This document shows positions 46,874 to 58,265 of a DNA stretch of 64,000 nt, one piece after another. The notes under the pieces are model-generated. The model worked only from the letters and a program-made list of their open reading frames with translations, did no database searches and had not been told where the DNA came from. Source of the stretch: Cryptomeria japonica (lineage: Eukaryota; Streptophyta; Pinopsida; Cupressales; Cupressaceae); NCBI RefSeq assembly GCF_030272615.1, contig NC_081414.1, forward strand, positions 766,678,153 through 766,742,152, written 5' to 3'. The translations under genes and the position numbers were made by a program. The first letter of the stretch is position 1; each line of letters starts with the position of its first letter.

Positions 46874-49800
46874 ATGGGTTCTAAGCAATGTCAAAAGAAA
46901 AAAAAGAGGACAATGACAGTGGACGAAATTCAAGCACAAAGAGAGAAGGAGGCAAAACGCCAAAGAGATCGAAGATCACAACAACGACAATTGAATAACA
47001 CTTCTGAAGCATCTAGTTCAGTGCCCGTTGTAGATGAGACCATTGAAGACATCATGATGGATGCAAGAAATGTAGAACCACACACGGGTATGACTGTTGA
47101 TGCAAATGTTGATGTGGATGCGAATCCTGGTATGTTTTTAAATCTTGATGACTATGATGCCAATCAAATTGCTGATTTAAATGAAGCTGGATATAAATTT
47201 CATACACCAATATGAAAAGAAATAAAAATTGAAAATATTACACCACCATCTCTAAAAGAAAATGAATGTAATTTGTTTACTATTGGTAGCAATGTGCTAG
47301 ATAATCTTAATGGGTTAGTTTCTTGGAGACAAATCAGAACACATGCAAACAGATTATATAAACAATTTTTCTATAATAAAAAGTTAGGATTCCAATGTCA
47401 ATTAATGCTACAATTAATAAAAATGTTAAAAATGCGTAAAGTCATGAAAAAAATAGGTATTTATGCAAAACCAAAAAGAAAAGATGAATCATATAAGCAA
47501 GTTGTATCTACTGTTGCCAGTGCCATCGACTCTATAGGAAAAACAAGTCGAACTAAAGATAAGAATGCAGCACGTAGAGTTATAACGACTGCTATAGTTG
47601 ACAAAATGATTGTTAATAAAAGAATGTTAAGTGATATAAGTGGCTATTTGAACTTACATCGTAGAACCTTGTCAAGAGCGGCCAAAAGAAGAGACACAAT
47701 TGAAATTGATCCACTAAACCATTGTTGGTGTTTTAGTGGTAGACTTCAAAGGTCGGACATGAAATTAAATGATGAAACTAAACAATTAATTACAAAATTT
47801 TGGCATGATAACACTAGAGTTTCATCAAATGTTAGAGATGTTTTAAAGTTAAGGGTGGGATCAAAAATTCGTGATCCTCATCCAAAACATCTTCTTGACA
47901 TGACTCAAACTGAATTCTTTAAAAAATTTAGTGATGAATCTGTGTTAATGAATTTACGAATTAGTCAAAGATCATTTGAAAAATGCAAACCCTGGTATGT
48001 TAAAATCAATAAACAAAGAATATCTTGTTGTTGTAAAACTCATGTCCAGTTTCGTTACTATTATGATGTTTTTCGATATATTCGTTGTATGTTGCATGGT
48101 AATGATCTTGTGCAGGATTGTGGTGTTTATGTTCCACCTGAAACTATAAAAGATTTTATTAGAAGTTTATTTTGTAAACCACCTAATGAACAATTATTTC
48201 TTTCCAGTTCATGCATTTATGGTCTTTGCAATTTATGTGCGAACTATTCTTCGATAGGTGAATGTTTGCATGAACATGTTTCATCTGAGTTTGGACAAAA
48301 AATGGTTGATGTTAGGAGATTTAAAAATATAGAATACCCTCTAAAGGATGGAAAGATGGGGAAACGTTTAGAATTGATTACAGAATAGAATAGTGTGAAT
48401 GCATTTATTAGTGAGTTTAAAACTCATATTGTTCCAAAATATGTGAAACATTCCCAACATGCCCGATGGCTTGATGGATAGTTTCGCATATGCAAGAACA
48501 CATTTCCAATTGGAACAATAGTATCAGTTGTGGATTTTGCAGAAAATTATACTCTAAAACCACAAGAGGAAACTCAATCACAATACTACAACTCAGTGCA
48601 AGTGGCCATATTTGTGCACATTATATATAGACATGACCATGACAGTACAGAAGATAACAGAAATTTTTTTAGGGAGTATCATTTCTATGTTAGTGATAAT
48701 CGATTACACTCTTCAGAGTTTGTCCAACATTGCTTCGAGGTATTTTATGATAATCTTAAGGAAAGAGAAATTGACATGAAACAACATATGATATGGTCAG
48801 ATAACTGCACTGGACAATTCAAAAATGCAAGAATGTTTTATTGGCTATGTAAAGTTCACAAGATAACCAATGTCCAACATTTATGGAGTTTTTTTGAAGC
48901 AGGACATGGTAAGGGGGAACACGATGGAGCCGGTGCTTGTATAAAAAGAGCTCTTGCTAGAGAACAATTGAAATTAGAGGATGCAGTGAAATTCAGAGAT
49001 GCTCGTGCAGTTGTAGATTGGTGCAATTCAAAGTTGTCAAAAGGATCAACTGAAAACTTTGCAATTCGACGTTTCTTCTGGTTGATAGAGGAAGATAGTA
49101 TTCCTATTCGGCATGATTGTAATACCATCATTGGATCAGCTAAATGGCATTCGTTTAAGAGTTCTAATTCAAACACATGGACTATATTCACAAGGCAACT
49201 TGCTTGCTTTTGTCAGTTTTGTGTTTCCAGAGATTGGGAATTTTGTGAGAATAAAGAATGGGTTGAAGAATGGCAACAAAGATCATTGACACCCATAGAT
49301 GCAAATGATCCGCATGAAAGAACTGATGAAGATATGGATCAAATGTTTGCATCAAATGACTATGATCGCATTTCAGATCTTATACAACAAGGTAAAATTA
49401 TTTTTGAAATTTGTTTTGATTTATTAAATAGTACATAAATTTATGAAATCTTACAGTGTATATTTTTGTTTTTATTTCTCATTAAATATTAAAATAAAAT
49501 TGTTTTGTGCACAGGACATGTCTATGCTGTTGTTGCACCAGAGGATAATGAAGAGGGGACAGAGTATTGGTTGGCTCGATGTGTAGAGCCAAAACATAAG
49601 CTAACTACTCCTTGAGTAGATGATGATGGTTATGACTATCCAACAGGATCTGTGGTTGTTGTTGGCACTTGGCTACGCAAATATCTAACAAGAAAGAATG
49701 GATTGCCCGCATTTGAAGATTATGAATTAGAGAAAAAGATTATACATTACTCGCATTTGGTAGTGGCAACTAATATAAAATTGGATAGATATCGTGGCAG

Positions 49801-49900
49801 GCCTGCTAATAAACAATTATGGACTCTCTCTATGGAAGAGCACGAGACAATTATAGATGCTTTGCAAAAGAGAGAGGATGCAGATGGTATAACGGAATGA
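46874..49900 (+). pseudogene. DDD transposase-like gene, two exons
   Basis: Starts MGSKQCQKKKKR with a highly basic N-terminus. Exon 1 is 46,874-49,391 and exon 2 is 49,515-49,900 (GT-AG), 967 codons in a single frame. Four in-frame stops (47,213, 48,386, 48,479, 49,613) and no frameshift. A Cys/His-rich central region (ISCCCKTHVQF, then CIYGLCNLC..ECLHEH) may bind zinc. An RNase H-like core has D554 in VVDFAENY, D643 in IWSDNCTGQFKN and D684 in AGHGKGEHDGAGACIKR; E675 and E682 are nearby alternatives for the third residue. This motif set recalls widespread eukaryotic transposase-like proteins, and D/D/D is reported for Sola transposons; assignment to Sola is inference. Exon 2 (WLARCVEP, GTWLRKY) has no domain I recognise. 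Nonfunctional as it stands. Confidence 0.7.
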
Positions 49901-50775
49901 ATCTAGTAAAATTTTGTTTCAGGTCTACCACAAGTAGAAGGCATCAATGAAAACAAAGTTATTTAAATAGACTGTTTATTTTATTTTAGATATGTCTTCT
50001 TGATTACATTTTGTGTACAATATACATAAATGAGAGACTACTGGTCAAATTTATGAATGAGATAATTATGTTTTAATCAAGTTCTATTCATTATATTTGT
50101 TAAATGTTACTTTTTAATTTAGAATATGTTATAATTATAAGATATGTTTCGATACTTAGTTCATGATGTATGCACATGTAGTTTATCTAATCACAAGAAC
50201 TATTTAAATGAAATTCCAAAAATAAAATTACAAGTCCACATAATGCCTATAAATTTGTTTAAGCACAACTTCCATAAATAAAATTTCAAGTCCACATAAT
50301 ATATAAAGTATGCGCAAAATTTCAAGTCCACATAATTTCAAGTCAATATATATGATCTAATGTGCACATAATTTCAAGTCCACATAATATCTAATGCGCA
50401 CAATACACATAAAGTATGCACATAATATATATGATCTAATCCTATTATGAAACTATCCATATATATAAAGTATGTGTGTGCACGTGTAAACAAATATGTA
50501 AAGCCCGTAAAATAGTACATATCAGAGCCAAATAAATAGTAAAATTTCAAGTCCACATAATCCATATAATATCTAATCCATATATATGTCTAGATGGTAA
50601 CATGATGTTCACTCCACATAATATCTAATGTGCACAAAATATATAAAGTATGCACAAAATATATATTATCTAATCCTATTATGCAGCTATCCATATATAT
50701 AAAGTATGTGCACGTGTAAACAAATGTGTAAAATCCATAAAAAAGTACATATCAAAGCCAAATAAATAGTAAAAT
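49901..50775. other. Intergenic region with dispersed repeats
   Basis: Between the tail ends of the two convergent genes. From about 50,210 it contains repeated 'aatttcaagtccacataat', 'tatctaatgtgcaca' and 'tatataaagtatg(c/t)gcac' motifs in irregular order, including a near-duplicate pair at about 50,440-50,560 and 50,680-50,775. No coding sense. Confidence 0.65.
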
Positions 50776-53012
50776 CTAAGTGCTATCATCAATAACATCT
50801 CGTGGTCTCTTGTCCCCGGGACATGGTCCAGATCCACCTGTCTCATGCTGTACAATAAAAAAATAATATTAAAATATTACTTGAAATTAACTATTAAAAG
50901 AATCATTTATCAAATATAGTAGAATTTGTAAATTAAGTTACAAACTTACCATATGCTCATCAGATCCTGTAGCAGTATCTCTCTTGTCCCCGGGACGTGG
51001 TCCAGATCCACCTGTCTCATGCTGTACAATAAAAAAATAATATTAAAATATTACTTGAAATTAACTATTAAAAGAATCATTTATCAAATATAGTAGAATT
51101 CGTAAATTAAGTTACAAACTTACCATATGCTCATCAGATCCTGTAGCAGTATCTCTCTTGTCCTCGGGACGTGGTCCAGATCCACCTGTCTCATGCTGTA
51201 CAATAAAAAAATAATATTAAAATATTACTTGAAATTAACTATTAAAAGAATCATTTATCAAATATAGTAGAATTCATAAATTAAGTTACAAACTTACCAT
51301 ATGCTCATCAAACCCTCTAGCAGTATCTCCTCTAGCAGTATCTTGTGCAGTATCAACACCAAATGCAGTGCTAGCTAACTCCTATACAAGGTCAAATTCA
51401 AAGTGTCCAATTAAATCTTAAATTAAGAGTCAAAATAAGATCAAATTAAGTATTACATATTAATACCTCAAAGGATGTCGATGTGCGTTCAAATTGGCTC
51501 TGATCAAAATTATGAGGATAACCTATCCTAATGGTAGTGTCCACCTGCATACATGCATTTAATGAAATCATATTTAGTGAACATATATATGTGTACGAAA
51601 TAATTTCAAGTTAAGTTACAATATTGTAAGAGTTCATATTTAAGTTAAGAATTATAAGATACATACCATAGATGGTGTCACAATAGTCAGACCCTCTTCT
51701 CGATGTGATGTAGAGGGTCCCTCATGACCTGAATCCTGGAGAAAGAAGCATTCAATGTATCAACATGAAAATTTATATAATATACGATGATAACATATTA
51801 ACTTAAAAAGATCTAGTACAATGTCTAGATAGAAATTTATACTATACCCCATAAGGTGTGCCGAGTTGTCTTCCAGTAGATGCAATATTGACTCTAATAT
51901 TAGGCGTAGTCCTTATCTACATAAACAAAATTTATTTAATGAAGTATTAGATTGTATAAAAAAAGATATGCACTTAGTTTATACCTATATTTAATGAAGT
52001 ACATAAAAAGATTGACATGTACATGTATATATATCTATACCTGGTCAAGATGAACATCCGAGCAAAAAAAATCCATATAAGATGTCATCATACTATCATC
52101 TGCTGCATCATGCTCATCTGGAATTGAAGTAGATCCTGCAGCAGTAGTAGGACCTACACACGTCTCATGACAACTCGAACACATATGTGGCATCCATTGA
52201 GGAGCAGATGCCATGTGAGCAGCTTGCTCACTCAGGTTACCTGTGAGGGAAGTCAAAGCATCTAATGTCGAAATGAATGATGTATTTTGGACATCTGCAG
52301 GAATCGATGGAGTAACAAGTGGAACTATGGGTGGATCCGGTAGGGGATTATTACTTTGTGCCCCTAATCTATGCTGTGGCATTCCACGACCAACACCCTG
52401 GAATGACTTAATATCAAAATAATTTGGTTTTTGGTTCATTACAAACTCACAGTATAATTTCTTCAAAAAATAAAAAGGGACCTCATAATTACGATGTGGT
52501 GGATAATCAAAAACCATCCACCATCTATCCCAAAAGTATCTAGCCATTTCTGGATGCACACACCACCTAATTGAAATTCTTTTCTGGTTAGGTTGCATTG
52601 GTTCTCTTATTTTTGGGTTGGTAAAATATGGACATAAATGAGCTTTGGTTATTTTCAAATCTGTGATTTGTCTATAAGTTAAACCATCGGCATAAAAATC
52701 ACGCAACTCTTGTCATCATCTATGAAATTGATCTAATTGAGAATCAACAGATCTAACTGACTCGACAACAGTTTGCATTGATTTTGCAAACTCTACAAGA
52801 TGGGGTGGCATGACTTGCTCATTTTGGATAACAGCAATGTTTTGTTCAATCACTTGTAGGTTTTCATTAATTCGTTCTCTTAAATGAATTTCATCCAATC
52901 TAGGGGGTTGTGGTGGTGGTGGTGGTGGTGGTGGTGGAGGTGGAGGAGGAGGAGGAGGGGGTTGTGGTGGGGGATTTTCACCTAATAGTTCATCTATGTC
53001 AAAGACATCCAT
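50776..53012 (-). pseudogene. Eight-exon accessory gene of the transposon
   Basis: Minus strand, ATG at 53,012 (MDVFDIDELLGE). Exons: 53,012-52,041, 51,916-51,848, 51,735-51,667, 51,544-51,467, 51,381-51,298, 51,195-51,124, 51,021-50,950 and 50,847-50,776, ending TAG. Every intron is GT-AG and every exon is a multiple of three. The total is 495 codons, broken only by two adjacent TGA codons at 52,713-52,718. A polyproline tract follows the N-terminus, then a helical region, then an aromatic-rich domain (HPEMARYFWDRWWMVFDYPP, FYFLKKLYCEFVMNQKPNYF). The last exons encode low-complexity HETGGSGP..DKRD repeats. An acceptor just upstream (53,031) suggests a further 5' non-coding exon. I do not recognise the family; its position argues for a transposition accessory protein. 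Confidence 0.6.
50848..51371 (-). repeat. 174-bp exon-intron unit, tandem copies
   Basis: Exon boundaries recur at exactly 174-base steps (donors 50,950, 51,124, 51,298; acceptors 50,847, 51,021, 51,195). Each unit has a 72-base exon (HETGGSGPRPGDKRDT..DEHM) and a 102-base intron. Units are nearly identical, including introns, so the expansion is young relative to the gene. Confidence 0.92.
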
Positions 53013-53034
53013 GATAGCAAAGAACTCCTGCATA

Positions 53035-54185
53035 TATAAAGATATACATGAATTATATACAACTCTATGTCAAAGAAGAATCTATTTTACTAAATTAAAA
53101 AAAAAAACATTTATAAATAGTAACATTTCTATGTTGTTGAATGAGATACACATGAAATATATTAATATAATATTGAACTTAAAAAAATATACATGTACAT
53201 ACTATTGAATCTTGAAATATAAAATTTGTGCACAAAACTTAATAAAAACTTTCAATGAAACATCATAAATCTATTATATATTCAATTTAATAAATTCATT
53301 TCTTGTAAAATGCATCAACTATTAAAATCAATATAAAATATTTCATACATAAGATCAATAAAGAAGTGAGAAATAAGATGATCCTCCTTCTAGTGTAAGA
53401 ATATATAGCATGGAAACAATATTACTAAGACAACATAATATTTTGTTAACTTTAACTTAAAGTTATTTTGAAAAATGCACGTGTGTGTTTGGATGCTCCA
53501 TATTTCTAGTGTTTTAGTGTACACATGATAATTTATTAGAATTCAATTACATAGTTTTGAGATAATTGCCATCAATTCATATTACATTGATTAGTCTTCA
53601 GACAATCTTAAAAAAAAACTAATCTCCCATGACTATAAATGACATACTTAAAACATATTATATTCTAAGTGGTTGTCATGTAAAGACAAAACATCAAAAC
53701 TTTTGAAGAGTTAAGCATATTTCACCATTAAATTTCTCCCATAATCAAATCTACACAAGATTATAATTTACAAAACCTTCAAAAAAAATTATTTCCTATA
53801 AATCATTTATTATAAAACTCCGCAATCATTTGTTTTCATATATAATCTTTCTATAAAATGTAAGATATCAATCCATACACAAATTCTCTTACAAAGTTGA
53901 ATAAGAAATGAAGGATAGAGGATTAAATACTAAGATTGTTTTGAGAGATCAATGGAGTAGATTGATTGAAAGGATTGTGTGCATTAGAAGCTTCCAAGTG
54001 GCAACTTAAATGTTTGGTGCACATGAGGAGTTCATGATCCAAGAAATTTTTGAGGAAAAGGTCTTCTTAGGGGCGTATACACCAAGATGTTGTAAAAAAA
54101 GGTAGCCAAATGACCAAAAAAAGATAAACACGAGTGCGTTATTGGGAAATTCATTTAACGCATTTGAGGTCTTTTTTGTAGTGTT
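53035..54185. other. AT-rich DNA, no gene seen
   Basis: About 1.1 kb upstream of the minus-strand accessory gene, so it may hold its promoter and first exon. No distinct motif could be supported. Confidence 0.5.
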
Positions 54186-54189
54186 TTTT

Positions 54190-54430
54190 TCTTACACTAT
54201 CCTAGGCTTGTTTACACTATCGTAGGTTCATTAGGACTATCCTAGGTTCATTAGGATTGTCCCAAGTTCATTATTGCTTTCTTAGGCTCATTAGGACTTT
54301 CTTAGGTTCATTAAGACTGCCCTACATTCATTAGGATCATTTGAGGCTCATTGGGACTATCATATGTTCATTGTGATTGTCCTAGGTTCATTAATTTAAT
54401 TCATGTGTTCATTAGGACTATCTCACGTTC
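54190..54430. repeat. About 20-bp minisatellite
   Basis: A dozen degenerate units of 'cctaggttcattaggactat' (20-21 bases). Confidence 0.85.
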
Positions 54431-55130
54431 TCAAATAGCTTCAACTAATATCTTAAATTAACTATTTTAAAAAAAAATAGCTCCTTAACAATTTAATATT
54501 ATATACAATCGAATATGATTTCAACTTCAAACCTTGTGCACCTTTTAAAACCAAAAGATGTTGTTAAAACCATTCTTCTAATATTAGCTTAATCATAACA
54601 TAATCTAATAAATCTTCCTCAAAATATCTACCAACTTCAAATCATATATTAAATCTTTTATAATATAAATTACATTCTAGATATACCAATATACTTCTAA
54701 AGATATTCAAAATACTTCTTGGGAATTATATTTTTCAAATCTTTCGGATGTACATATAATTAGCACCCCATTTAGAAAACTCATTATCAATCAACATTAT
54801 AAATCAAGAATATTTTTTATTTTGTATTAATGAATTATATATTTGGCATATTAGCTTCCTTTATGAACCTATGTAAACCAAACTCCAATTTTAGTAACTT
54901 ATCTAGTTTTGCTCTAAAATTGTGTCCATAATTGATCCTTTTATACCATCACATGACATAATAGGACCATAATAGGACCTTTATGCCATGACATGGCATA
55001 AACCTAAGCCTAAACTTTCATATCTAAAATTTGAAGAACTTAATGTTAATTACTTTTTAGGTTATACTAATTTAGTGGTAACTTTTGTATTGCCTAATGA
55101 GGATTAAGAACAATTTAGGTACATATGTTC
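54431..55130. other. AT-rich DNA, no gene seen
   Basis: No coding frame or defined repeat between the 20-bp and 62-bp arrays. Confidence 0.5.
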
Positions 55131-55135
55131 GGTTT

Positions 55136-55410
55136 TATTTCAATTTCATTTTCGAATGTTTTTTGTTTTTGTTTCCATTTCATTTTCGGTTTTTTGTTTG
55201 TGTCGATTTCATTTTCAAACGTTTTTGTTTTTGTTTCCATTTCATTTTCGGTTTTTTGTTTGTGTTGATTTCATTTTCGAACGTTTTTGTTTTTGTTTCC
55301 ATTTCATTTTCGGTTTTTTGTTTGTGTCGATTTCATTTTCGAACGTTTTTGTTTTTGTTTCCATTTCATTTTTGGTTTTTTGTTTGTGTCGATTTCATTT
55401 TGTTAATTAT
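55136..55410. repeat. 62-bp tandem repeat, about four units
   Basis: 'gtttccatttcattttcggt' begins at 55,171, 55,233, 55,295 and 55,357 (the last with one change), exactly 62 apart. Since 62 is not a multiple of three, the array reads as similar Phe-rich peptides in different frames; these are not genes. Confidence 0.95.
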
Positions 55411-55674
55411 CTAGGTTTGGTTTTGGTTTCTAAATTTGTTGATTACGGTTTAGGGTTAATTGTTCAAAAATATTTTAGATCAAAATCAAGAATTTACAAA
55501 TATAAAAAATAATTTATTTATATGCTACTATTAAAAAAAACTAAAATAATAAAAAAAAAACTGAATAATACACAAAAAAAAAAGAAAAATATACAAGAAA
55601 ATTATGAAATGTGAAAATAGATGATTGAATGTGTACCTGGGATAGTGGTGGAGGCTTGAAGTGGAAACCACAGC

Positions 55675-55955
55675 ACGGGGGCCCGTTTTTGATCTCCTCT
55701 TGTCAACTAACTGTAACGGTGAAAATGAAAAATTATCCAAAAAAAATGATAAAAATAGCATTTCAAAACGGGCCCCTGTTTTGTTTATAAACGGGGGCCT
55801 GTTTTGTCCATAAACGGGGGCCCATTTTTTAAAAAATGGGGGCCCGTTTTATTTGGCTTCGGCACCCTGTGACCTTTCGGCTCGGGAGGCCGAACCATTA
55901 ACAGGCCCCCATTTTTATAATGGGCCCCTGTTTTTTAAAAACGGGGGCCCGTTTT
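55675..55955. repeat. Right cluster of 'aacgggggcccgtt' motifs
   Basis: Eight near-copies in both orientations, including 'ataaacgggggcc' and 'aatgggggcccgtt'. The outermost arrangement (55,951 inward on the minus strand) matches the left cluster from 46,631, so the two clusters form an imperfect inverted repeat of the element. Confidence 0.9.
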
Positions 55956-55971
55956 GTGGAGCACGTTTTCC

Positions 55972-58265
55972 AACGCATAGACTTCCACGAATTTGTGACT
56001 CATTAGCTTGCACATACCCAGAAAATGCATCAAATAATTTCACAACCACATTTGTTTTGTCATAGATCACTTGATTCAATTGCAAAGTAAAAAGAAATTC
56101 TTTAGTAATGACATTAACCATGCAAGAAGGATCAATAAGCACTCCACGGCAAGGTGTATTCTTGACTTTTGCAACTATATATAAAGGACCATCAGGTGCC
56201 CTGATAGTTTCACTAGAATCAAATGTGATGGAAGGTTCTTTAGGGATTTTCTGCTACTCTACAAAGTTAATCACATTCGGAGTCATAGACACAAGACCAT
56301 CAGATGAGAAAGAGGAATCATTAGTCTCAATCACATTAGAGGTATGCGAAGGTAATGGATCAGTAAAAATCTTAAGATTTTGGTTAGGAAGAGCTACAGA
56401 TGTGTTGCCTTTATCATTCACACTTGAAATAGAGATAGTATTATTATCAATCAAATCTTGAATTTTACCCTTTAAAGCAAAACATTTTTCAGTATCATGC
56501 CCAGGTTGACGATGAAATTGACAAAAAGATTTGTTATCAAAATAGGGTGAATTAATCTTTGCAGGATCTATTTTCTTTATAGGAGGGAGAATAAGCACAT
56601 TTTGTTACAATAACTTATTCATAATACTACGCAATGATTCATTCAAAGGAGTAAACTTTCTTTCTTTCTTGAAAAACTTAGAAATAGGAGGCACACCTGA
56701 TGCTGCATTCACATTGTTGTTGATGATGTTTTCATTGAACTTAACGAACCCTCTGTTCAGTTTAAACTTCCCAAATGGTTGTTGACTACTATCACCCTTA
56801 TCACTCGGAGCCATAGGATTTGCTTGTTCCATTTGACTCACAGTCAGTTGATAATTGTGAAGAGTTGCACACAACTGTTGGAAAGAAGTAAACTCAGAAA
56901 ATAGAAGTTTTTCTCTAATATCTTTTTGTAAATTAGAAATAAAGATTCTTTGAATATCGTTGTCAGGTACTGGAAAAGAAATTTGAGCACACAAATGCTT
57001 ATATATACAAATGAAATCAGTCACTTTTTCTTTAACACCTTGTTTACAATGCATTAAATCAATCAAAGTAACTTTAGGACTTATATTGTTTTGAAATTGT
57101 TGAATAAAAGCATTTGCAAGTTGTTGGAAAGAAGTAATAGAATAGGAAGGCAACGAGCAATACCATTGTAGAGCCTTATCTCTTAATGTTCTAGTAAACA
57201 GTTTTGCAAGCAACCTTTGGTCATGAGCAAAATCAGTACATATTGTTTGAAAGGCCTTAACATGTGTTAAAGGATCACCTTTACCATTATAAAGCTCCAA
57301 CTGCAGGATTTCAACATGCTTAGGGGGGATAGCTCGAACAATGTCAAGAGAAAGTGGGCTTGCAACATCAAATGTGGGCACACTAAACTTAGATTGATTC
57401 ATAGAGGCAATTTGTTGCTGTACAAACAAGAGACCGTTCGTGCAAGATTGTTAATGGTTGCTTTAGTCGAAGAGTTCATATTAGACATGTTAGATTGTGA
57501 TGGAGGTATTATGTTATTGAAAGAAGGTATTGATTGAGAGTAAAGTGGCGGGACACTATGATAGTTAGTCATAGGAGATGATTAGAAAGAAGGAACACTA
57601 CAAGGAGGAATGGAATGGTTGAATGAATTGCCCCCTTGCGTCATGTTCATTTGTGGAGATGTAATAGGGACACTCATTGAAGGAATGAATGAAGAAGTCA
57701 GATTGAATGAAGGAAGAGGGTTGATTGAAGAGGAAGGATTTCCCCCATGACTGGTGATCATAGGTGGAATGTTTTGTATTGAAGTAGTCATTATGTTTGA
57801 TGTAAGAGTAGGTATACTAGCAATAGAAGTTGTCAAAGGGATAGAATGATTGACTTGAGTAGGAGCTTGTGTATAACCTAAAGTTTCGGCACAACTCTTC
57901 ATAGGAATCACATTTGAATCCATGATGTGTGCAATACTACGCAAAATATCAATTCCATTCTTATCACTTTGAACCATACGTTTTAGACCTTCAATTAATG
58001 AAAGAGCTTGACTATCGGGGTATTCTTGAGACATCCATTGCTGAAAATCATCAAATTGGTTATCCAATTTCGAAAGTTGTTCTACAGAAACCTCATGGAG
58101 AGCTTCTTCATCATTAAGAGGATTAGAGGAATTACCCGTGTCCTTGTTAAAAAGGCCATTCAAATTAGGTTCCATCTCCTCGGTAATTAAACCTTGGAAA
58201 GACTTAATTCTAAGGCTTCGTCTAATAGGAATAGTGTAAGTAGGGCTTATTGTTGTAAAACTCAT
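55972..58265 (-). pseudogene. Element A gag and protease N-terminal part
   Basis: Minus strand from ATG 58,265. There is a Ser/Pro/Asn-rich N-terminal part (to about 57,440) and a retrotransposon gag domain at 56,605-57,429 (HVEILQLELYNGKGDP, LFTRTLRDKALQWYCSLPS, IQQFQNNISPKV). A C-x2-H-x4-H-x4-C knuckle (CQFHRQPGHDTEKC) follows near 56,500, and then protease (GVLIDPSCMVNVITKEFLF) near 56,125. Damage: TAA stops at about 57,582 and 56,604, a one-base shift near 57,440, and a stop near 56,254. The protease active site reads D-P-S rather than D-S/T-G. The frame is cut at about 55,972 by the inserted transposon. Confidence 0.8.

Larger units (their letters stand above)
45766..55964. mobile_element. 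About 10.2-kb DNA segment with DDD transposase-like gene
   Basis: Interrupts the protease of element A. The coding sense of A stops near 45,757 on one side and 55,972 on the other. A 7-base GTTTTCC occurs at both edges (45,759-45,765 and 55,965-55,971) and may be the target duplication, but the match is short. Inside are a plus-strand transposase-like gene (46,874-49,900), a minus-strand eight-exon gene (50,776-53,012), AT-rich DNA and GC-rich repeat clusters near both ends. A 37-base stretch from 46,631 has a good inverted match at 55,951 downward. The class is uncertain: the core residues fit a D/D/D enzyme such as Sola-type transposases, but termini and duplication length do not confirm it. 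Confidence 0.6.

Noticed and set aside
50776-51400. CRISPR-like array from the regular 174-bp spacing
   Set aside because: The repeats include nearly identical introns and splice sites; there are no variable spacers, and the context is a plant transposon.
55081-55512. Membrane-protein-like Phe-rich ORFs
   Set aside because: They are products of the 62-bp repeat read in different frames.
45766-55964. Assignment of the inserted element to MULE, hAT or CACTA
   Set aside because: The transposase lacks motifs of those families that I know, and the ends lack a CACTA start or clear 8-9 bp duplication.
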